Assembly (NCBI GenBank): GCA_947492175.1 | Contig: CANLMQ010000022.1 | Span: 40,420 to 104,419, forward strand | Reading direction: 5' to 3' | Origin: an uncultured Draconibacterium sp. | Lineage (GTDB): Bacteria > Bacteroidota > Bacteroidia > Bacteroidales > Prolixibacteraceae | DNA: 64,000 bases | Shown here: positions 15,145 through 25,280 of the stretch, one piece after another | How the letters are laid out: each line of letters opens with the position of its first letter | How positions within the stretch are numbered: position 1 is the stretch's first letter | The notes under the pieces: generated by a model | Databases searched by the model: none | The model's input: the letters and a program-made list of their open reading frames with translations, nothing else | What the model was told of the DNA's origin: nothing | Program-made: the position numbers and the translations under genes

Positions 15145-16320
15145 ATGTTCAAAATTCAAACGTTGAATAAAATCGACCCGGAAGGGTTAAAACTGTTCCC
15201 GTTAAACAATTACGAAATTGCAAGTGAGCTTCCTAATCCGGATGCCATTGTTTTACGTAGTTTCAAAATGCACGACATGGAAGTACCATCGTCGGTAAAA
15301 GCAATTGCACGGGCAGGAGCAGGTGTAAACAATATTCCAATTGAAAAATGTACCGAAAATGGTATCGTAGTTTTTAACACTCCGGGAGCAAATGCCAACG
15401 GAGTAAAAGAGGCTGTAATTGCCGGATTGATGCTTTCCTCGCGCGATATAATCGGTGGAGTTAACTGGGCCAAAACATTAATTGGCGAAGGCGATGCAGT
15501 AGGATCATTGGTTGAAAAAGGTAAAAGTAATTTTGCAGGACAGGAAATAAAAGGGAAAACACTTGCAGTTATTGGATTAGGCGCCATTGGTGTTTTGGTG
15601 GCCAATGCGGCCTCTGCCTTACGTATGAAAGTAATTGGCTACGACCCATACATGTCGGTAAAACATGCACTTAAACTTAGTCGCGAAGTTAGCTGGGTTG
15701 AAGGTATACAGGTTTTACTGCAACAAGCCGACTATGTTACCATAAATATTCCCTTAACACCCGATACCAAAGGTTATATAAACAAGGATAAATTTGCCAT
15801 GATGAAAGACGGGGTTAAGATTTTAAACTTTGCCCGTGGAGGTTTGGTAGATCATAATGATTTAAAAGTAGCCCTGGAATCAGGAAAAGTTTCAACTTAC
15901 GTTACCGACTTTCCTGATGAAGACTGTCTGAAAATGGACGGTGTTATATCTATTCCTCATCTTGGTGCATCAACTGCTGAATCAGAAACCAACTGTGCAA
16001 TAATGGCGGTTGAGCAAATGCGTGAATACCTCGAAAACGGGAACATCATTAACTCCGTAAATTTCCCTGCAGCAGAAATGGAAAGAAACGGAGGAAGCCG
16101 TATTTTAATTGCCAATAAGAATGTTCCCAATATGGTTAGCCAAATTTCGTCGGTACTAGCCGCTGAACAGCTTAACATCGATAACATGTTAAATAAAAAA
16201 CGTGGCGAAATTGCCTACAATATTATTGATGTCGATTCTGTTAAAGTTGACGACTCAGTAAAAGATAAATTACTGGCAATTGACGGTATTTTTATGGTAC
16301 GCATAATTAATGCAAAATAG
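15145..16320 (+). CDS. serA: D-3-phosphoglycerate dehydrogenase
   Basis: 391 residues of the D-2-hydroxyacid dehydrogenase family. It has the NAD-binding GLGAIG (about 144-149) and the catalytic set: Arg in NFARGGLVD, Glu in DFPDEDC, and His in PHLGASTAES. The C-terminal ACT domain (about 315-391) ends IDGIFMVRIINAK. It converts 3-phosphoglycerate to 3-phosphohydroxypyruvate, the entry to serine and so to cysteine synthesis. The ACT domain suggests serine feedback. In many Bacteroidota serC lies directly upstream; here it does not. A terminator follows. Confidence 0.93.
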   Translation: MFKIQTLNKIDPEGLKLFPLNNYEIASELPNPDAIVLRSFKMHDMEVPSSVKAIARAGAGVNNIPIEKCTENGIVVFNTPGANANGVKEAVIAGLMLSSRDIIGGVNWAKTLIGEGDAVGSLVEKGKSNFAGQEIKGKTLAVIGLGAIGVLVANAASALRMKVIGYDPYMSVKHALKLSREVSWVEGIQVLLQQADYVTINIPLTPDTKGYINKDKFAMMKDGVKILNFARGGLVDHNDLKVALESGKVSTYVTDFPDEDCLKMDGVISIPHLGASTAESETNCAIMAVEQMREYLENGNIINSVNFPAAEMERNGGSRILIANKNVPNMVSQISSVLAAEQLNIDNMLNKKRGEIAYNIIDVDSVKVDDSVKDKLLAIDGIFMVRIINAK

Positions 16321-16351
16321 AAGTTCAGAATCAGATATTTTAAAAAAATAT

Positions 16352-16388
16352 AAGGGGGAAATCTAATAAACAGGTTTCTCCCTTTTTT
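16352..16388 (+). terminator. Rho-independent terminator of serA
   Basis: AAGGGGGAAA-type arm pairs with TTTCTCCCTT, followed by a T run, 31 bases after the stop. Confidence 0.7.
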
Positions 16389-16560
16389 AATAAAAACAGG
16401 ATAAACAATAATTAAGTGGTTGATAAAGTCAAATGCCGGCCACGGGTACTCATCCATAGTACTCCTCTCAATTTCAGTGCTTTATAAATTACCCTATCAA
16501 ACTAATCCTAAATAATCATTAACATCTGGCGTTGAAAAAATTAAAGTCTTTCTTTTTTAT

Positions 16561-16568
16561 TATTTTTG
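16561..16568 (+). promoter_or_regulatory. Possible -7 element of the transketolase gene
   Basis: TATTTTTG 45 bases before the ATG; no matching -33 element at the usual distance. Confidence 0.35.
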
Positions 16569-16612
16569 GCGTTCCTGTCCTACCTAAAATATATTGAATT
16601 AAAAGTAAGAAC

Positions 16613-18625
16613 ATGAGTAAAAGTATTGAAGTTAAAGCAGCTGACAATGTGAGGATTTTAGCTGCTGCAATGGTAGAAAAAGCCAAATCGGGGCACCCCG
16701 GGGGAGCAATGGGAGGTGCAGATTTTGTACACATCCTTTATTCCGAATTTCTTAATTACAACCCATCGGATATGACGTGGGCAAATCGCGACAGGTTCTT
16801 CCTTGATCCCGGTCATATGTCGCCAATGCTATATGGCATTCTTTCAATGGCTGGTTTTTACAGCATGGAAGATTTGGCCAATTTCCGTCAGTGGGGAAGC
16901 GTAACTCCGGGACACCCCGAAGTTGATGTGGAAAGAGGAGTTGAAAATACTTCGGGACCACTGGGACAAGGACACGTTATGGCAGTAGGTGCTGCAATTG
17001 CAGAGCGTTTTTTAGTTGAACGTTTTGGCGACTGGATGGCTCACAAAACATATACCTTTATTTCTGACGGTGGTATTCAGGAAGAAATTTCGCAGGGTGC
17101 CGGTCGTATTGCCGGTCACTTTGGTTTAAGCAACTTGATAATGTTCTACGACTCAAACGATATTCAGTTATCGACAGGAACAGACGAAGTTACAACAGAA
17201 GATACTGCAATGAAATACGAAGCCTGGGGCTGGAGAGTCGTTACAATTGATGGTAACGATGCCGCCGCCATTCGCGAGTCATTAAAAAATGCACAGGCAG
17301 AAACAGAAAAACCAACCCTGATTATTGGCAAAACAATAATGGGGAAAGGCGCAGTTACCGAAGATGGTGGTAATTTCGAAGGCCAGTGTTCAACACATGG
17401 TCAGCCACTTACTGGTGCCGGTGCATCGTTTGCAAAAACAATTGAAAACCTTGGTGGAGATGCTGAAAATCCATTTGTTATTTTCGAGGATGTAAAAGAA
17501 CTCTACGAAAAACGCAAAGCAGAATTAATTGAAGCTTCAGCCGCCAAAAAGGCAGAGCAAGCTAAATGGGAAGCTGCAAATCCTGAATTAGCCCAAAAAT
17601 TAAATGCATTTTTATCGAATGAAATTCCTGCTATTGATTACAGCAAGATTGAACAAAAAGAAGGTATTGCAACGCGTGGTGCCTCTGCAGCAGTTCTTTC
17701 AGTATTTGCAAAAGAAGTGGGAAATATGATAGTTTCATCAGCCGACCTTTCTAACTCTGATAAAACGGACGGATTCCTTAAACACACAAAAGCTTTTACC
17801 AAAGGTGATTTCTCTGGCCAGTTTCTACAAGCAGGTGTATGTGAACTAACCATGGCGTGTTTGATGAATGGTATGGCATTACATGGTGGCATTATTCCGG
17901 CATGTGGAACTTTTTTTGTATTTAGCGACTATATGAAACCAGCGGTAAGGATTGCTGCATTGCAAGAATTACCTGTAAAATATATCTGGACACATGATGC
18001 ATTTAGGGTAGGTGAAGACGGACCAACCCACCAGCCAGTGGAACAGGAAGCCCAAATCAGGCTAATGGAGAAATTACAAAACCATAGCCACAAAAACTCC
18101 ATGTTGGTTTTACGCCCAGCTGATGGAAATGAAACAACAGTTGCATGGAAAATGGCAATGGAAAATATAGACACACCTACAGCTTTAATCCTATCGCGCC
18201 AGGGAATAAAAGATGTAACTACTTATGAAACTGCCCAGGGAGCTACAAAAGGGGCATACATCCTTCAGGATTGTGAAGGCACTCCAGATATAATCTTGTT
18301 AGCAAGTGGTTCTGAAGTTAGCACTCTTGTTGCTGGAGCTGAACTCTTGGCTAAAGATGGTGTTAAGTGCAGAATTGTATCAGTCCCCTCTGAAGGTTTG
18401 TTTAGATCACAAACAACAGAATACCAGGCACAGGTTTTACCAACTGGGATAAAGAAATTTGGATTAACAGCAGGCTTGCCGGTAACTTTGGAAGGTTTGG
18501 TAGGAGCTGATGGAAAAGTATTTGGATTAGAGTCATTTGGTTTTTCTGCTCCTGCAGGGGTGCTTGACAGCAAACTAGGCTACACAGGTAAAAATGTGTA
18601 TGAGCAAGTAAAAACTTTATTATAG
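16613..18625 (+). CDS. tkt: Transketolase
   Basis: A 670-residue thiamine-diphosphate enzyme of the non-oxidative pentose phosphate pathway. The N-terminal TPP half carries KSGHPGGAMGGADF, SGPLGQG and the metal/TPP motif ISDGGIQEE (about 150-158). The pyrimidine-binding half has THDAFRVGEDGPTHQPVEQ. The C-terminal domain closes the protein. The motif has Gly-Ile-Gln where E. coli enzymes have Cys-Met-Met, within family variation. It has no operon partner and is followed by a terminator. Confidence 0.95.
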   Translation: MSKSIEVKAADNVRILAAAMVEKAKSGHPGGAMGGADFVHILYSEFLNYNPSDMTWANRDRFFLDPGHMSPMLYGILSMAGFYSMEDLANFRQWGSVTPGHPEVDVERGVENTSGPLGQGHVMAVGAAIAERFLVERFGDWMAHKTYTFISDGGIQEEISQGAGRIAGHFGLSNLIMFYDSNDIQLSTGTDEVTTEDTAMKYEAWGWRVVTIDGNDAAAIRESLKNAQAETEKPTLIIGKTIMGKGAVTEDGGNFEGQCSTHGQPLTGAGASFAKTIENLGGDAENPFVIFEDVKELYEKRKAELIEASAAKKAEQAKWEAANPELAQKLNAFLSNEIPAIDYSKIEQKEGIATRGASAAVLSVFAKEVGNMIVSSADLSNSDKTDGFLKHTKAFTKGDFSGQFLQAGVCELTMACLMNGMALHGGIIPACGTFFVFSDYMKPAVRIAALQELPVKYIWTHDAFRVGEDGPTHQPVEQEAQIRLMEKLQNHSHKNSMLVLRPADGNETTVAWKMAMENIDTPTALILSRQGIKDVTTYETAQGATKGAYILQDCEGTPDIILLASGSEVSTLVAGAELLAKDGVKCRIVSVPSEGLFRSQTTEYQAQVLPTGIKKFGLTAGLPVTLEGLVGADGKVFGLESFGFSAPAGVLDSKLGYTGKNVYEQVKTLL

Positions 18626-18649
18626 ATCAATTAAAAATACAGATATTTT

Positions 18650-18678
18650 AAGGTGTCCAGTTCTGGGCACCTTTTTTT
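18650..18678 (+). terminator. Rho-independent terminator of transketolase
   Basis: AAGGTGTCCAG pairs with CTGGGCACCTT (one G-U) around a short loop, then seven Ts. Confidence 0.85.
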
Positions 18679-18785
18679 GTACCATTATGAATTTATTTCA
18701 TTCGCAAAACTAAAGTAACAAATAGATCTGCAATTAAAATTACAATTCTTATATCTTTACCTCTCTTAATCCAGAAGACCTAAGA

Positions 18786-21161
18786 ATGTCACACAGAAAA
18801 GTAATTTATTGTTTTTTACTTTTAACAGCTACCCTCGTTTTCGCTAAAAAATTGGTTGGGCAAAATAACCTGTTTTTAGATGATTATGCTTTTGCTTGTG
18901 TTGATGCTGGGAAGAGTTTAATTCCTGCAATTGATTCCGGATGTTATTCTTTTGTTTTAGGCCTCTATCAAGAAGGTGATTCTTTTTATCTGAAAAACAC
19001 ATCTGATAAAAACCTCTTTCATCAAAAACTTGATTCTATCGCTAAATTGACTGACAAAGCAATAGTTGTGCTAAAGGGGAATTACAAACAATCTGATTTA
19101 AAAGAATATTTAACCACATTAGAAAAGGATATTTTTATTGGTGATTGGGAGCAATGGCCACTACTTACTACTTTTCTGAAAGAAAAACATCATATCACCG
19201 TTTTTTTAGAAGATCAGTTAACCCTTGCGCTTACTGATTCATTAAAAAGGAATAGTTCTAACCTGGAACAAATCCTCAATGAATCTCTAAATAAACTGGT
19301 TATTTTTGAGCCTTCAACTTTGGAAATCGACAGCCTGACTTCCACCTGCTATAATCAATGGAATGCTACTGGAAAGATTCCCAACTTTGTAGTTGTAAGC
19401 CCACAGTATGTGAGGCAGGCAAAAAATACAATTAATACCATAAACCAAACAAGAAGATTTAAAGGCGAGGTTAAGTTTCAGGATTCATTTCTCAATAAAA
19501 TATATTGGAAACAATTTCCAGGCAGTGTTACTTCCGGAAAGTTTTCGTTCCCCCTTCTGGATGAATCCATCATTTTATCACCCTATAAAAATGGATTTAA
19601 AATTACACCGGGAGAAATCATCCATAATATAGGAATGAAAGATGTACCAAGGCTTCTAAACGCTTTTGAATCGACTATGCAAGATAAACTCTTTTATCAT
19701 TTTAGATTTGAACATAATACTGACAACCAAGTTGAAAAAGATTGGAAAAACACGATTTCAAAAGGTGCAAATTGGATTAAAGATGATGAGCGAAAAAATG
19801 TAGTTCATTTTAAACAGTTAAATTCTTTTATTGATTACTCAAAAGACAATTCCCTTAATTTTAATACCCCCATTAGTGTTTCGGTCTGGGTAAAACCTGA
19901 TAGTTTAATGAATTTTATGGGCATAGTGGGTTTTGGCAAAGCTTTTTCCTTAAAATTAAGAAAGGAAAAACTCAGTTTTACCACAGCAACTATTAAAGAC
20001 CATCTAACAGATTCACTATTTAAAATAGATAATTGGACACAGGTTGGAATAGTTTTTACTCCGGGTGCAACTGTTGATTTTTATAGCAACGGCAAAAAGG
20101 TAAAATCAGTCGTTGCGTCTAAAGTTTTACCTTCTAATCAGGCACTAATAATTGGCAATAATGTTTGGGGTGAGCAATTTTATGGAGCTGTTGATGAGCT
20201 AATGATTTGGGACCGGGGTTTGTCTGAAAAGGAATTTTCGGAATTATATCAAAATCAACTTACTCCACAGTCCATATCTTTTCAGAACAAACTTATTATG
20301 TTCGTTGGTGTAGCATGTCTCTTCCTACTTTTAATTTTATTATTCAAAACCAAAAGAACAAAAGAACAAAAGCTTCAGTTAAACAGTTCTAAAGCCAAAA
20401 AGAATCAATACACAGTCCATACATTTGCAAATAGAATTGAGATTTTTGGAACCTTTAATGTAGTTTCAGAAAAAGAAGGAAATATCAGTAAATTATTTTC
20501 CCCCCTTCTAAAACAGTTGTTGTCTTTTTTTATTATCAACACAGTATATTCTGAAAATGGGATAACCTCAAAAAAAATAAATGATACTTTTTGGCCGGGA
20601 TTTACAAAAATTCAGGCAAAAGAAAACAGAGGTACAAATATTCAGAAGTTACGCAAACTGCTTGAACACCTGCCTGGTGTAAACATTGTTTTCAGAGAAA
20701 AAAGATGGTTTTTCGAATGCTCCAGAGAAAGCTATACTGACCTTTTACAATACGCCAATTTGAGAAACCTATTATCCAACCAATTAAATTCCAGCTCAGT
20801 AAATTTCAATGATGTAAAGAAATTTCTTTCCGTGTTAAAGAATGGAAAAATTCTTCAGAATATTGACTCAGAGTGGCTTGACGAAACCAAAAATAAAATT
20901 TCTTACGAAGTGAACACTTTACTTTCACGTTTATGTTCCGAAGAAATCAAAGGGAATACACTTAAAGTTGATATGGCCAAAACAATGTTGCATTTTGATG
21001 ATTTAAACGAAGAAGCTTTAAAGATTATGGTTAAAGAACTCATTAAAAATGGCAACCACGGCCAGGCAAAACAAGCTTTTGAAGAATTTGGGAGGAGATA
21101 CTTCATTTTATACAGCGAACACTTCCCTGTTGATTATAACTCATTGCAAAAAAGTAAATAG
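18786..21161 (+). CDS. Membrane-spanning LamG-domain protein with cytoplasmic winged-helix/BTAD-like regulator part
   Basis: 791 residues. After a signal peptide (about 1-25) there is an N-terminal region (about 30-290) that I cannot place firmly; fragments such as DSGCYSFVLG are reminiscent of PI-PLC/GDPD barrels. A LamG/concanavalin-like domain (about 300-490) includes VSVWVKPDSL and AVDELMIWDRGLSEKEF. One transmembrane helix (about 503-520) and a basic stop-transfer follow. The cytoplasmic part (about 545-785) looks like an OmpR/SARP-type winged helix (ITSKKINDTFWPG, then RGTNIQKLRKLLEHLPG) plus a helical BTAD-like tail. The layout suggests a one-component sensor that binds a ligand outside and acts on transcription inside. 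The neighbouring GH109-like gene is a candidate target. Function is inferred. Confidence 0.6.
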   Translation: MSHRKVIYCFLLLTATLVFAKKLVGQNNLFLDDYAFACVDAGKSLIPAIDSGCYSFVLGLYQEGDSFYLKNTSDKNLFHQKLDSIAKLTDKAIVVLKGNYKQSDLKEYLTTLEKDIFIGDWEQWPLLTTFLKEKHHITVFLEDQLTLALTDSLKRNSSNLEQILNESLNKLVIFEPSTLEIDSLTSTCYNQWNATGKIPNFVVVSPQYVRQAKNTINTINQTRRFKGEVKFQDSFLNKIYWKQFPGSVTSGKFSFPLLDESIILSPYKNGFKITPGEIIHNIGMKDVPRLLNAFESTMQDKLFYHFRFEHNTDNQVEKDWKNTISKGANWIKDDERKNVVHFKQLNSFIDYSKDNSLNFNTPISVSVWVKPDSLMNFMGIVGFGKAFSLKLRKEKLSFTTATIKDHLTDSLFKIDNWTQVGIVFTPGATVDFYSNGKKVKSVVASKVLPSNQALIIGNNVWGEQFYGAVDELMIWDRGLSEKEFSELYQNQLTPQSISFQNKLIMFVGVACLFLLLILLFKTKRTKEQKLQLNSSKAKKNQYTVHTFANRIEIFGTFNVVSEKEGNISKLFSPLLKQLLSFFIINTVYSENGITSKKINDTFWPGFTKIQAKENRGTNIQKLRKLLEHLPGVNIVFREKRWFFECSRESYTDLLQYANLRNLLSNQLNSSSVNFNDVKKFLSVLKNGKILQNIDSEWLDETKNKISYEVNTLLSRLCSEEIKGNTLKVDMAKTMLHFDDLNEEALKIMVKELIKNGNHGQAKQAFEEFGRRYFILYSEHFPVDYNSLQKSK

Positions 21162-21255
21162 TTTAATATTTTTATACGCGTTCCCCCATTTGTTCCCCTA
21201 ATTAATCCACATGTTGGGTGTATTCTTGTATAAAAATAACTTATATAATTATGTT

Positions 21256-22605
21256 ATGACAACAACCAGTAGACGATCATTTCTAAAAACAGCCACAGCA
21301 GTTGGTGCCGGAGCAATAATTGCTCCGAAAATAGCATCTGCAGGCCAAACAAATCAAAAAGATCCTAAAAAAGAAGTAAACATTGCATTTATAGGCGTTG
21401 GAGGCCGGGGCCGCGGACACCTAAGACGAGCTGCAATGACAGAAGGCGTAAAGATTACTGCATTTTGCGATATCGATCCTGAAGCAATAGTAAAAACACA
21501 AGAGATTCTAAAAGAGCAGGGACATCCTGAAGCTGAAGTTTATTCTGATGGAGAATATGCTTTTGAAAAGATGTTACAGCGCGATGATATTGATGGTGTT
21601 ATTATTGCAACTCCCTGGTTATGGCATACCAGAATGGCCGTAGCAACAATGAAAGCCGGGAAATATGCAGCCGTTGAAGTTTCAGCAGCAAATACGATTG
21701 AAGAGTGCTGGGATTTGGTTAACACTTCAGAAGAAACCGGAATGCCGTGTATGATTCTTGAAAATGTAAATTACCGCCGCGATGTGATGGCCGTAATGAA
21801 TATGGTAAAACAAGGTGTTTTTGGAGAAATTGTACATGCGCGCTGCGGCTACAGACATAGTTTGCTGGGAGTAAAATTTAATGGCGATTTGAAATTTGGC
21901 GAGGGAGCCAAAGGAGAAGCCAGATGGAGAACACAACATTCGCTTAAGCGCAATGCCGATGTTTATCCAACTCACGGACTGGGACCAATTGCAGCCATGC
22001 TTGATATTAACCGTGGAAACCGCTTCTTATACCTTACTTCTACAGCATCAAAAGCAGTTGGCTTAAAAGATTATGTGGAAGAGCATCCGAGAGGAGGAGA
22101 AGACCACCCATATGCTAAACTTCCCTGGAAACAAGGCGATGTAATTACGTCAACCATAAAAACAACAAATGGTGAAACAATTATTGTTACCCACGACTGC
22201 AATTTACCACGTCCCTACTCCTTAAATTTTCATGTGGCAGGAACTGATGGAGTTACTGATTTTGACATGGGGACCAAACGAATATTTGTTGAAGAGCCCG
22301 GGAAAAAACATGAATGGGAAGCATTCCAGGCCTGGCAAGATAAATACGATCATCCACTTTGGAAAAAATATGCAGAACAGGCTGAAGGTTCCGGACACGG
22401 TGGCATGGACTTTTTTGTAACAAGGGAATTTATTAATGCCGTAAAAGAACAGCGCCAACCTGTTCTGGATGTTTACGATGCAGCTGCGTGGAGTGCAGTT
22501 ACACCACTTTCTGAAGCATCGATTGCACAAGGTAGTGCACCTCAATATTTCCCCGATTTTACAAGAGGAAATTGGATAAAACGCAAACCGGTAACGTTTG
22601 AATAA
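21256..22605 (+). CDS. GH109-like Gfo/Idh/MocA-family oxidoreductase/glycosidase, Tat-exported
   Basis: 449 residues from ATG 21256 (MTTTSRRSFLKTATA), which begins a twin-arginine signal; the longer frame from 21211 would bury that signal. A Rossmann domain (FIGVGGRGRGH) is followed by motifs shared with GH109 NAD-dependent alpha-N-acetylgalactosaminidases: ENVNYRRDVMAVMNMV, RWRTQHSLKRN, YPTHGLGP, AMLDINRGNR, HGGMDFFV and DVYDAAAWSAVTPLSE. These enzymes cleave GalNAc glycosides by a redox mechanism with bound NAD in the periplasm. Substrate specificity is not provable from sequence. The LamG regulator just upstream may control it. A strong terminator follows 6 bases after the stop. Confidence 0.85.
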   Translation: MTTTSRRSFLKTATAVGAGAIIAPKIASAGQTNQKDPKKEVNIAFIGVGGRGRGHLRRAAMTEGVKITAFCDIDPEAIVKTQEILKEQGHPEAEVYSDGEYAFEKMLQRDDIDGVIIATPWLWHTRMAVATMKAGKYAAVEVSAANTIEECWDLVNTSEETGMPCMILENVNYRRDVMAVMNMVKQGVFGEIVHARCGYRHSLLGVKFNGDLKFGEGAKGEARWRTQHSLKRNADVYPTHGLGPIAAMLDINRGNRFLYLTSTASKAVGLKDYVEEHPRGGEDHPYAKLPWKQGDVITSTIKTTNGETIIVTHDCNLPRPYSLNFHVAGTDGVTDFDMGTKRIFVEEPGKKHEWEAFQAWQDKYDHPLWKKYAEQAEGSGHGGMDFFVTREFINAVKEQRQPVLDVYDAAAWSAVTPLSEASIAQGSAPQYFPDFTRGNWIKRKPVTFE

Positions 22606-22610
22606 TACAA

Positions 22611-22648
22611 AAAGGCCGTTTCAAAACATTATTTTGGAACGGCCTTTA
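22611..22648. terminator. Bidirectional terminator between the GH109-like and TonB-receptor genes
   Basis: AAAGGCCGTT (22611-22620) and AACGGCCTTT (22639-22648) form a ten-pair outer stem, continued by CAAAA/TTTTG, with T-rich sequence on both sides. It serves the two convergent genes. Confidence 0.85.
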
Positions 22649-22689
22649 ATTTTTCAGTAAACTTATCAAGTTATTGCATACAGCTATCT

Positions 22690-25248
22690 TTAAAGCTCAA
22701 TCTTTAAAAATACGGTGGGAGTAAACGGTACGGCATCAGTATAAATTCCAAACAAATTTATATCGTCGATTGTGGTACCGCTATAATTCGAAAACTTAAT
22801 ATTATTGGTGTTTATTACATTCAATACCGAGACACCTGCTTCAGCTCTTATCTTACCAGGTTTGAATTTATAAACCAGTGCCGCATCAAGTCGATTGTAA
22901 GGCTGGTTTAAATTTGTTCCGTCTTCCGATTCAACATCGAAACGGGCAAAACCCGATCCATAGATATAATTCCCCGACAAATAGAAGGATTTATAATTCA
23001 GAACACCTGCAAATTTTAATTCGTGTTTTTGATGATGTGGAGCCAGTTTATATTCTTCCGTTTTGAAAAATGGAAAGTACTCCTCGGTTTTGCTTAAAGT
23101 ATAAGAAATCCAGGCCATGTGCCGTTTGTATTCTTTTTTTACAAACAGATCAATTCCGTAACTTCTGGCATCTCCTTCGTAAAACCGTTTATCATCCCAT
23201 TTTTCCAAATTAAAATAACGATTCAATCCTTTGGTGGTTTTATAGTATCCTTCTGCACTTACTGTTAGTCCGTTTTGGGTATAAGAAAATCCTGCCACCC
23301 GATGTTCTGCACTTAAAACAGGTATATTGTCATTGTCGGCATTAATCCAGAAATAAGCAATATTATAACTACTGTCCACCACCGAAGTTTTAGATAAAAA
23401 CTGGCTATACAACCCCCACGAAACATTAAATTTCAAACCCTTTAAAGGTTGTAGCGAGGCTGAAATCCGAGGCTCAAAATATAATTTTTGTAGTTTTTCG
23501 GCATGAACAACACGCACTCCGGATTTTACTTCTACCAGTTTACCAACAGGAAGTTCATCCTGAATATAGGCCACCAAACGCGGTGAATTCGAATCCAGAT
23601 CCAAATCCATCCCGGTATTTGTTTGTCGGAGCAGTTGAACCCGGTTATTTTCTACTCCGGCACCAAGTAACAATTTATGACCATTATTAAAATTCAGTGA
23701 GTGCTCAACGTTAAAAGTAATTTCATCTACAGTATTTTCGCTATCTATTTCACGCGTAACACGGTTGATTCCCGTTCGTGTATTTTCGCTTGAGTTTTGT
23801 TCGAACGATTGCTGCTCGAACATTGAATACGCCAATGATAAGTTAGTTGCGTTACCATCGGACCACAAATTACTAAACTGTATTGATCCGCCAAGTTGCC
23901 TATTTTTTTCCTCCTCAGTTCTGGCAATAAGGTTTTTCGCTATTTCACCTTCCATATCGTACGAGAATTCGTCGCCACCGCCATATAAACTTACAGCAAA
24001 CCGACTTCCGTTATTTCCCTTAAATGAATATTTCAGATTTGCATCGCGAAAAACAAAATCAGGTATTACATCAAAATCAATTGGATATGTTTGGTTGCTG
24101 CCTTGTCCATTATTTCCTCCTTTTCCACTACCGCCCGGACTTTCATCACTTCTTCTTCCGAAGAGTGTTAAACTGGTTGGATTGTACAATTGGTAATAAG
24201 TTTGCCGGTAAGCTCCCAAAATCGACGATCTTTCGGATAAAGGTACCTGAACCATGGAATTAACCGTATTTGTATTGATATTGAATGTAAAAGTTGGTTT
24301 TAAGTGCGTTCCGTCTTTTCCGGCAATATCGACAATCCCTCCAACTCTGCCTCCGTATCGTGCTTCGTATCCTCCTTTCAGCACCTCAATATTCTTCACT
24401 ACAAATGGGTTTACCACACTAATGTTATCATTAAAGTTTTTAAGTCCAAAAACGGTAAAACCATCAAACTGAATTTTACTGTGACTTTCGTAAGCCCCCC
24501 AAATAAGCAAATCGTTCGATTGTTCTCCGGCTGCTAAAACACCGGGCATTAAACGCAAAAGATTGAATACCGAATTATCGCCGTGTCCGGGAAGAATCGG
24601 TGCAATTTGATGGTTAATTTTCATTCTACCGGCCTTATCACCTATCAATGTTGATTTTTCGATTGGATTACTAATAATCTGTACTTCTTTTATTCTTTCA
24701 ATTTGCGGGGTAAGAAAAAACTGTCGGCTTAAACTTCTATTTACAATTGTATCGTAAATAAAATAGCCCAGATGCGATATCCGAAGGTTATAACTGGTAT
24801 CGGCCGAAGCGATAAAGTTAAAATGCCCCGTTTGATCGGACTGCACTTGTCTGCTATTAATAAGAATATACGAATAAGGCAGAGGTTCGTAGGTTCGGGC
24901 CTCTAAAACCTGCCCTGAAATATGTGTTGTAGCACGTTGTAGTTGTTTTTCAGAAACAGGAATAATTAAAAATACGTCGCCTGATTTTTCTACTTCGAAT
25001 GGAAGGTTTCTGACAAGAAAAGTTAGAGCTTCATTTTCGGAGCCAAATGTACGGTTTGCCGTTATTTTATATTTCGAAAGAATATCATTATCAAAAGCAA
25101 ACTGAAGTCCATAACTCTCCTTTAAATCAAGCAGCACCTGACTTAAAAGGACTTTTCGCACATTCACCTTAATATTTTTAACTGTTTGAGCTGTAACCTG
25201 TACAAAGAACAGACACATAAAAACAAGCAGCCAACCTAATTTTACCAT
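22690..25248 (-). CDS. STN-domain TonB-dependent outer-membrane receptor
   Basis: 852 residues: a signal peptide (1-20), then an STN domain (about 25-100) that contacts a FecR-type anti-sigma factor. A carboxypeptidase-D-like regulatory domain (about 107-185), a plug (about 205-315, with NIEVLKGGYEARYGGRVGGIVDIA) and a 22-strand-type barrel to the C-terminus follow. The STN domain, with fecR and sigma genes directly upstream on the same strand, indicates a transport unit that senses its own substrate. The substrate is unknown; there is no SusD partner, which points away from a classical glycan utilisation locus and towards siderophore or another small ligand. Confidence 0.92.
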   Translation of the reverse strand: MVKLGWLLVFMCLFFVQVTAQTVKNIKVNVRKVLLSQVLLDLKESYGLQFAFDNDILSKYKITANRTFGSENEALTFLVRNLPFEVEKSGDVFLIIPVSEKQLQRATTHISGQVLEARTYEPLPYSYILINSRQVQSDQTGHFNFIASADTSYNLRISHLGYFIYDTIVNRSLSRQFFLTPQIERIKEVQIISNPIEKSTLIGDKAGRMKINHQIAPILPGHGDNSVFNLLRLMPGVLAAGEQSNDLLIWGAYESHSKIQFDGFTVFGLKNFNDNISVVNPFVVKNIEVLKGGYEARYGGRVGGIVDIAGKDGTHLKPTFTFNINTNTVNSMVQVPLSERSSILGAYRQTYYQLYNPTSLTLFGRRSDESPGGSGKGGNNGQGSNQTYPIDFDVIPDFVFRDANLKYSFKGNNGSRFAVSLYGGGDEFSYDMEGEIAKNLIARTEEEKNRQLGGSIQFSNLWSDGNATNLSLAYSMFEQQSFEQNSSENTRTGINRVTREIDSENTVDEITFNVEHSLNFNNGHKLLLGAGVENNRVQLLRQTNTGMDLDLDSNSPRLVAYIQDELPVGKLVEVKSGVRVVHAEKLQKLYFEPRISASLQPLKGLKFNVSWGLYSQFLSKTSVVDSSYNIAYFWINADNDNIPVLSAEHRVAGFSYTQNGLTVSAEGYYKTTKGLNRYFNLEKWDDKRFYEGDARSYGIDLFVKKEYKRHMAWISYTLSKTEEYFPFFKTEEYKLAPHHQKHELKFAGVLNYKSFYLSGNYIYGSGFARFDVESEDGTNLNQPYNRLDAALVYKFKPGKIRAEAGVSVLNVINTNNIKFSNYSGTTIDDINLFGIYTDAVPFTPTVFLKIEL

Positions 25249-25280
25249 TAATACCCACTGTGGTTTTAACTTTATCCGGT

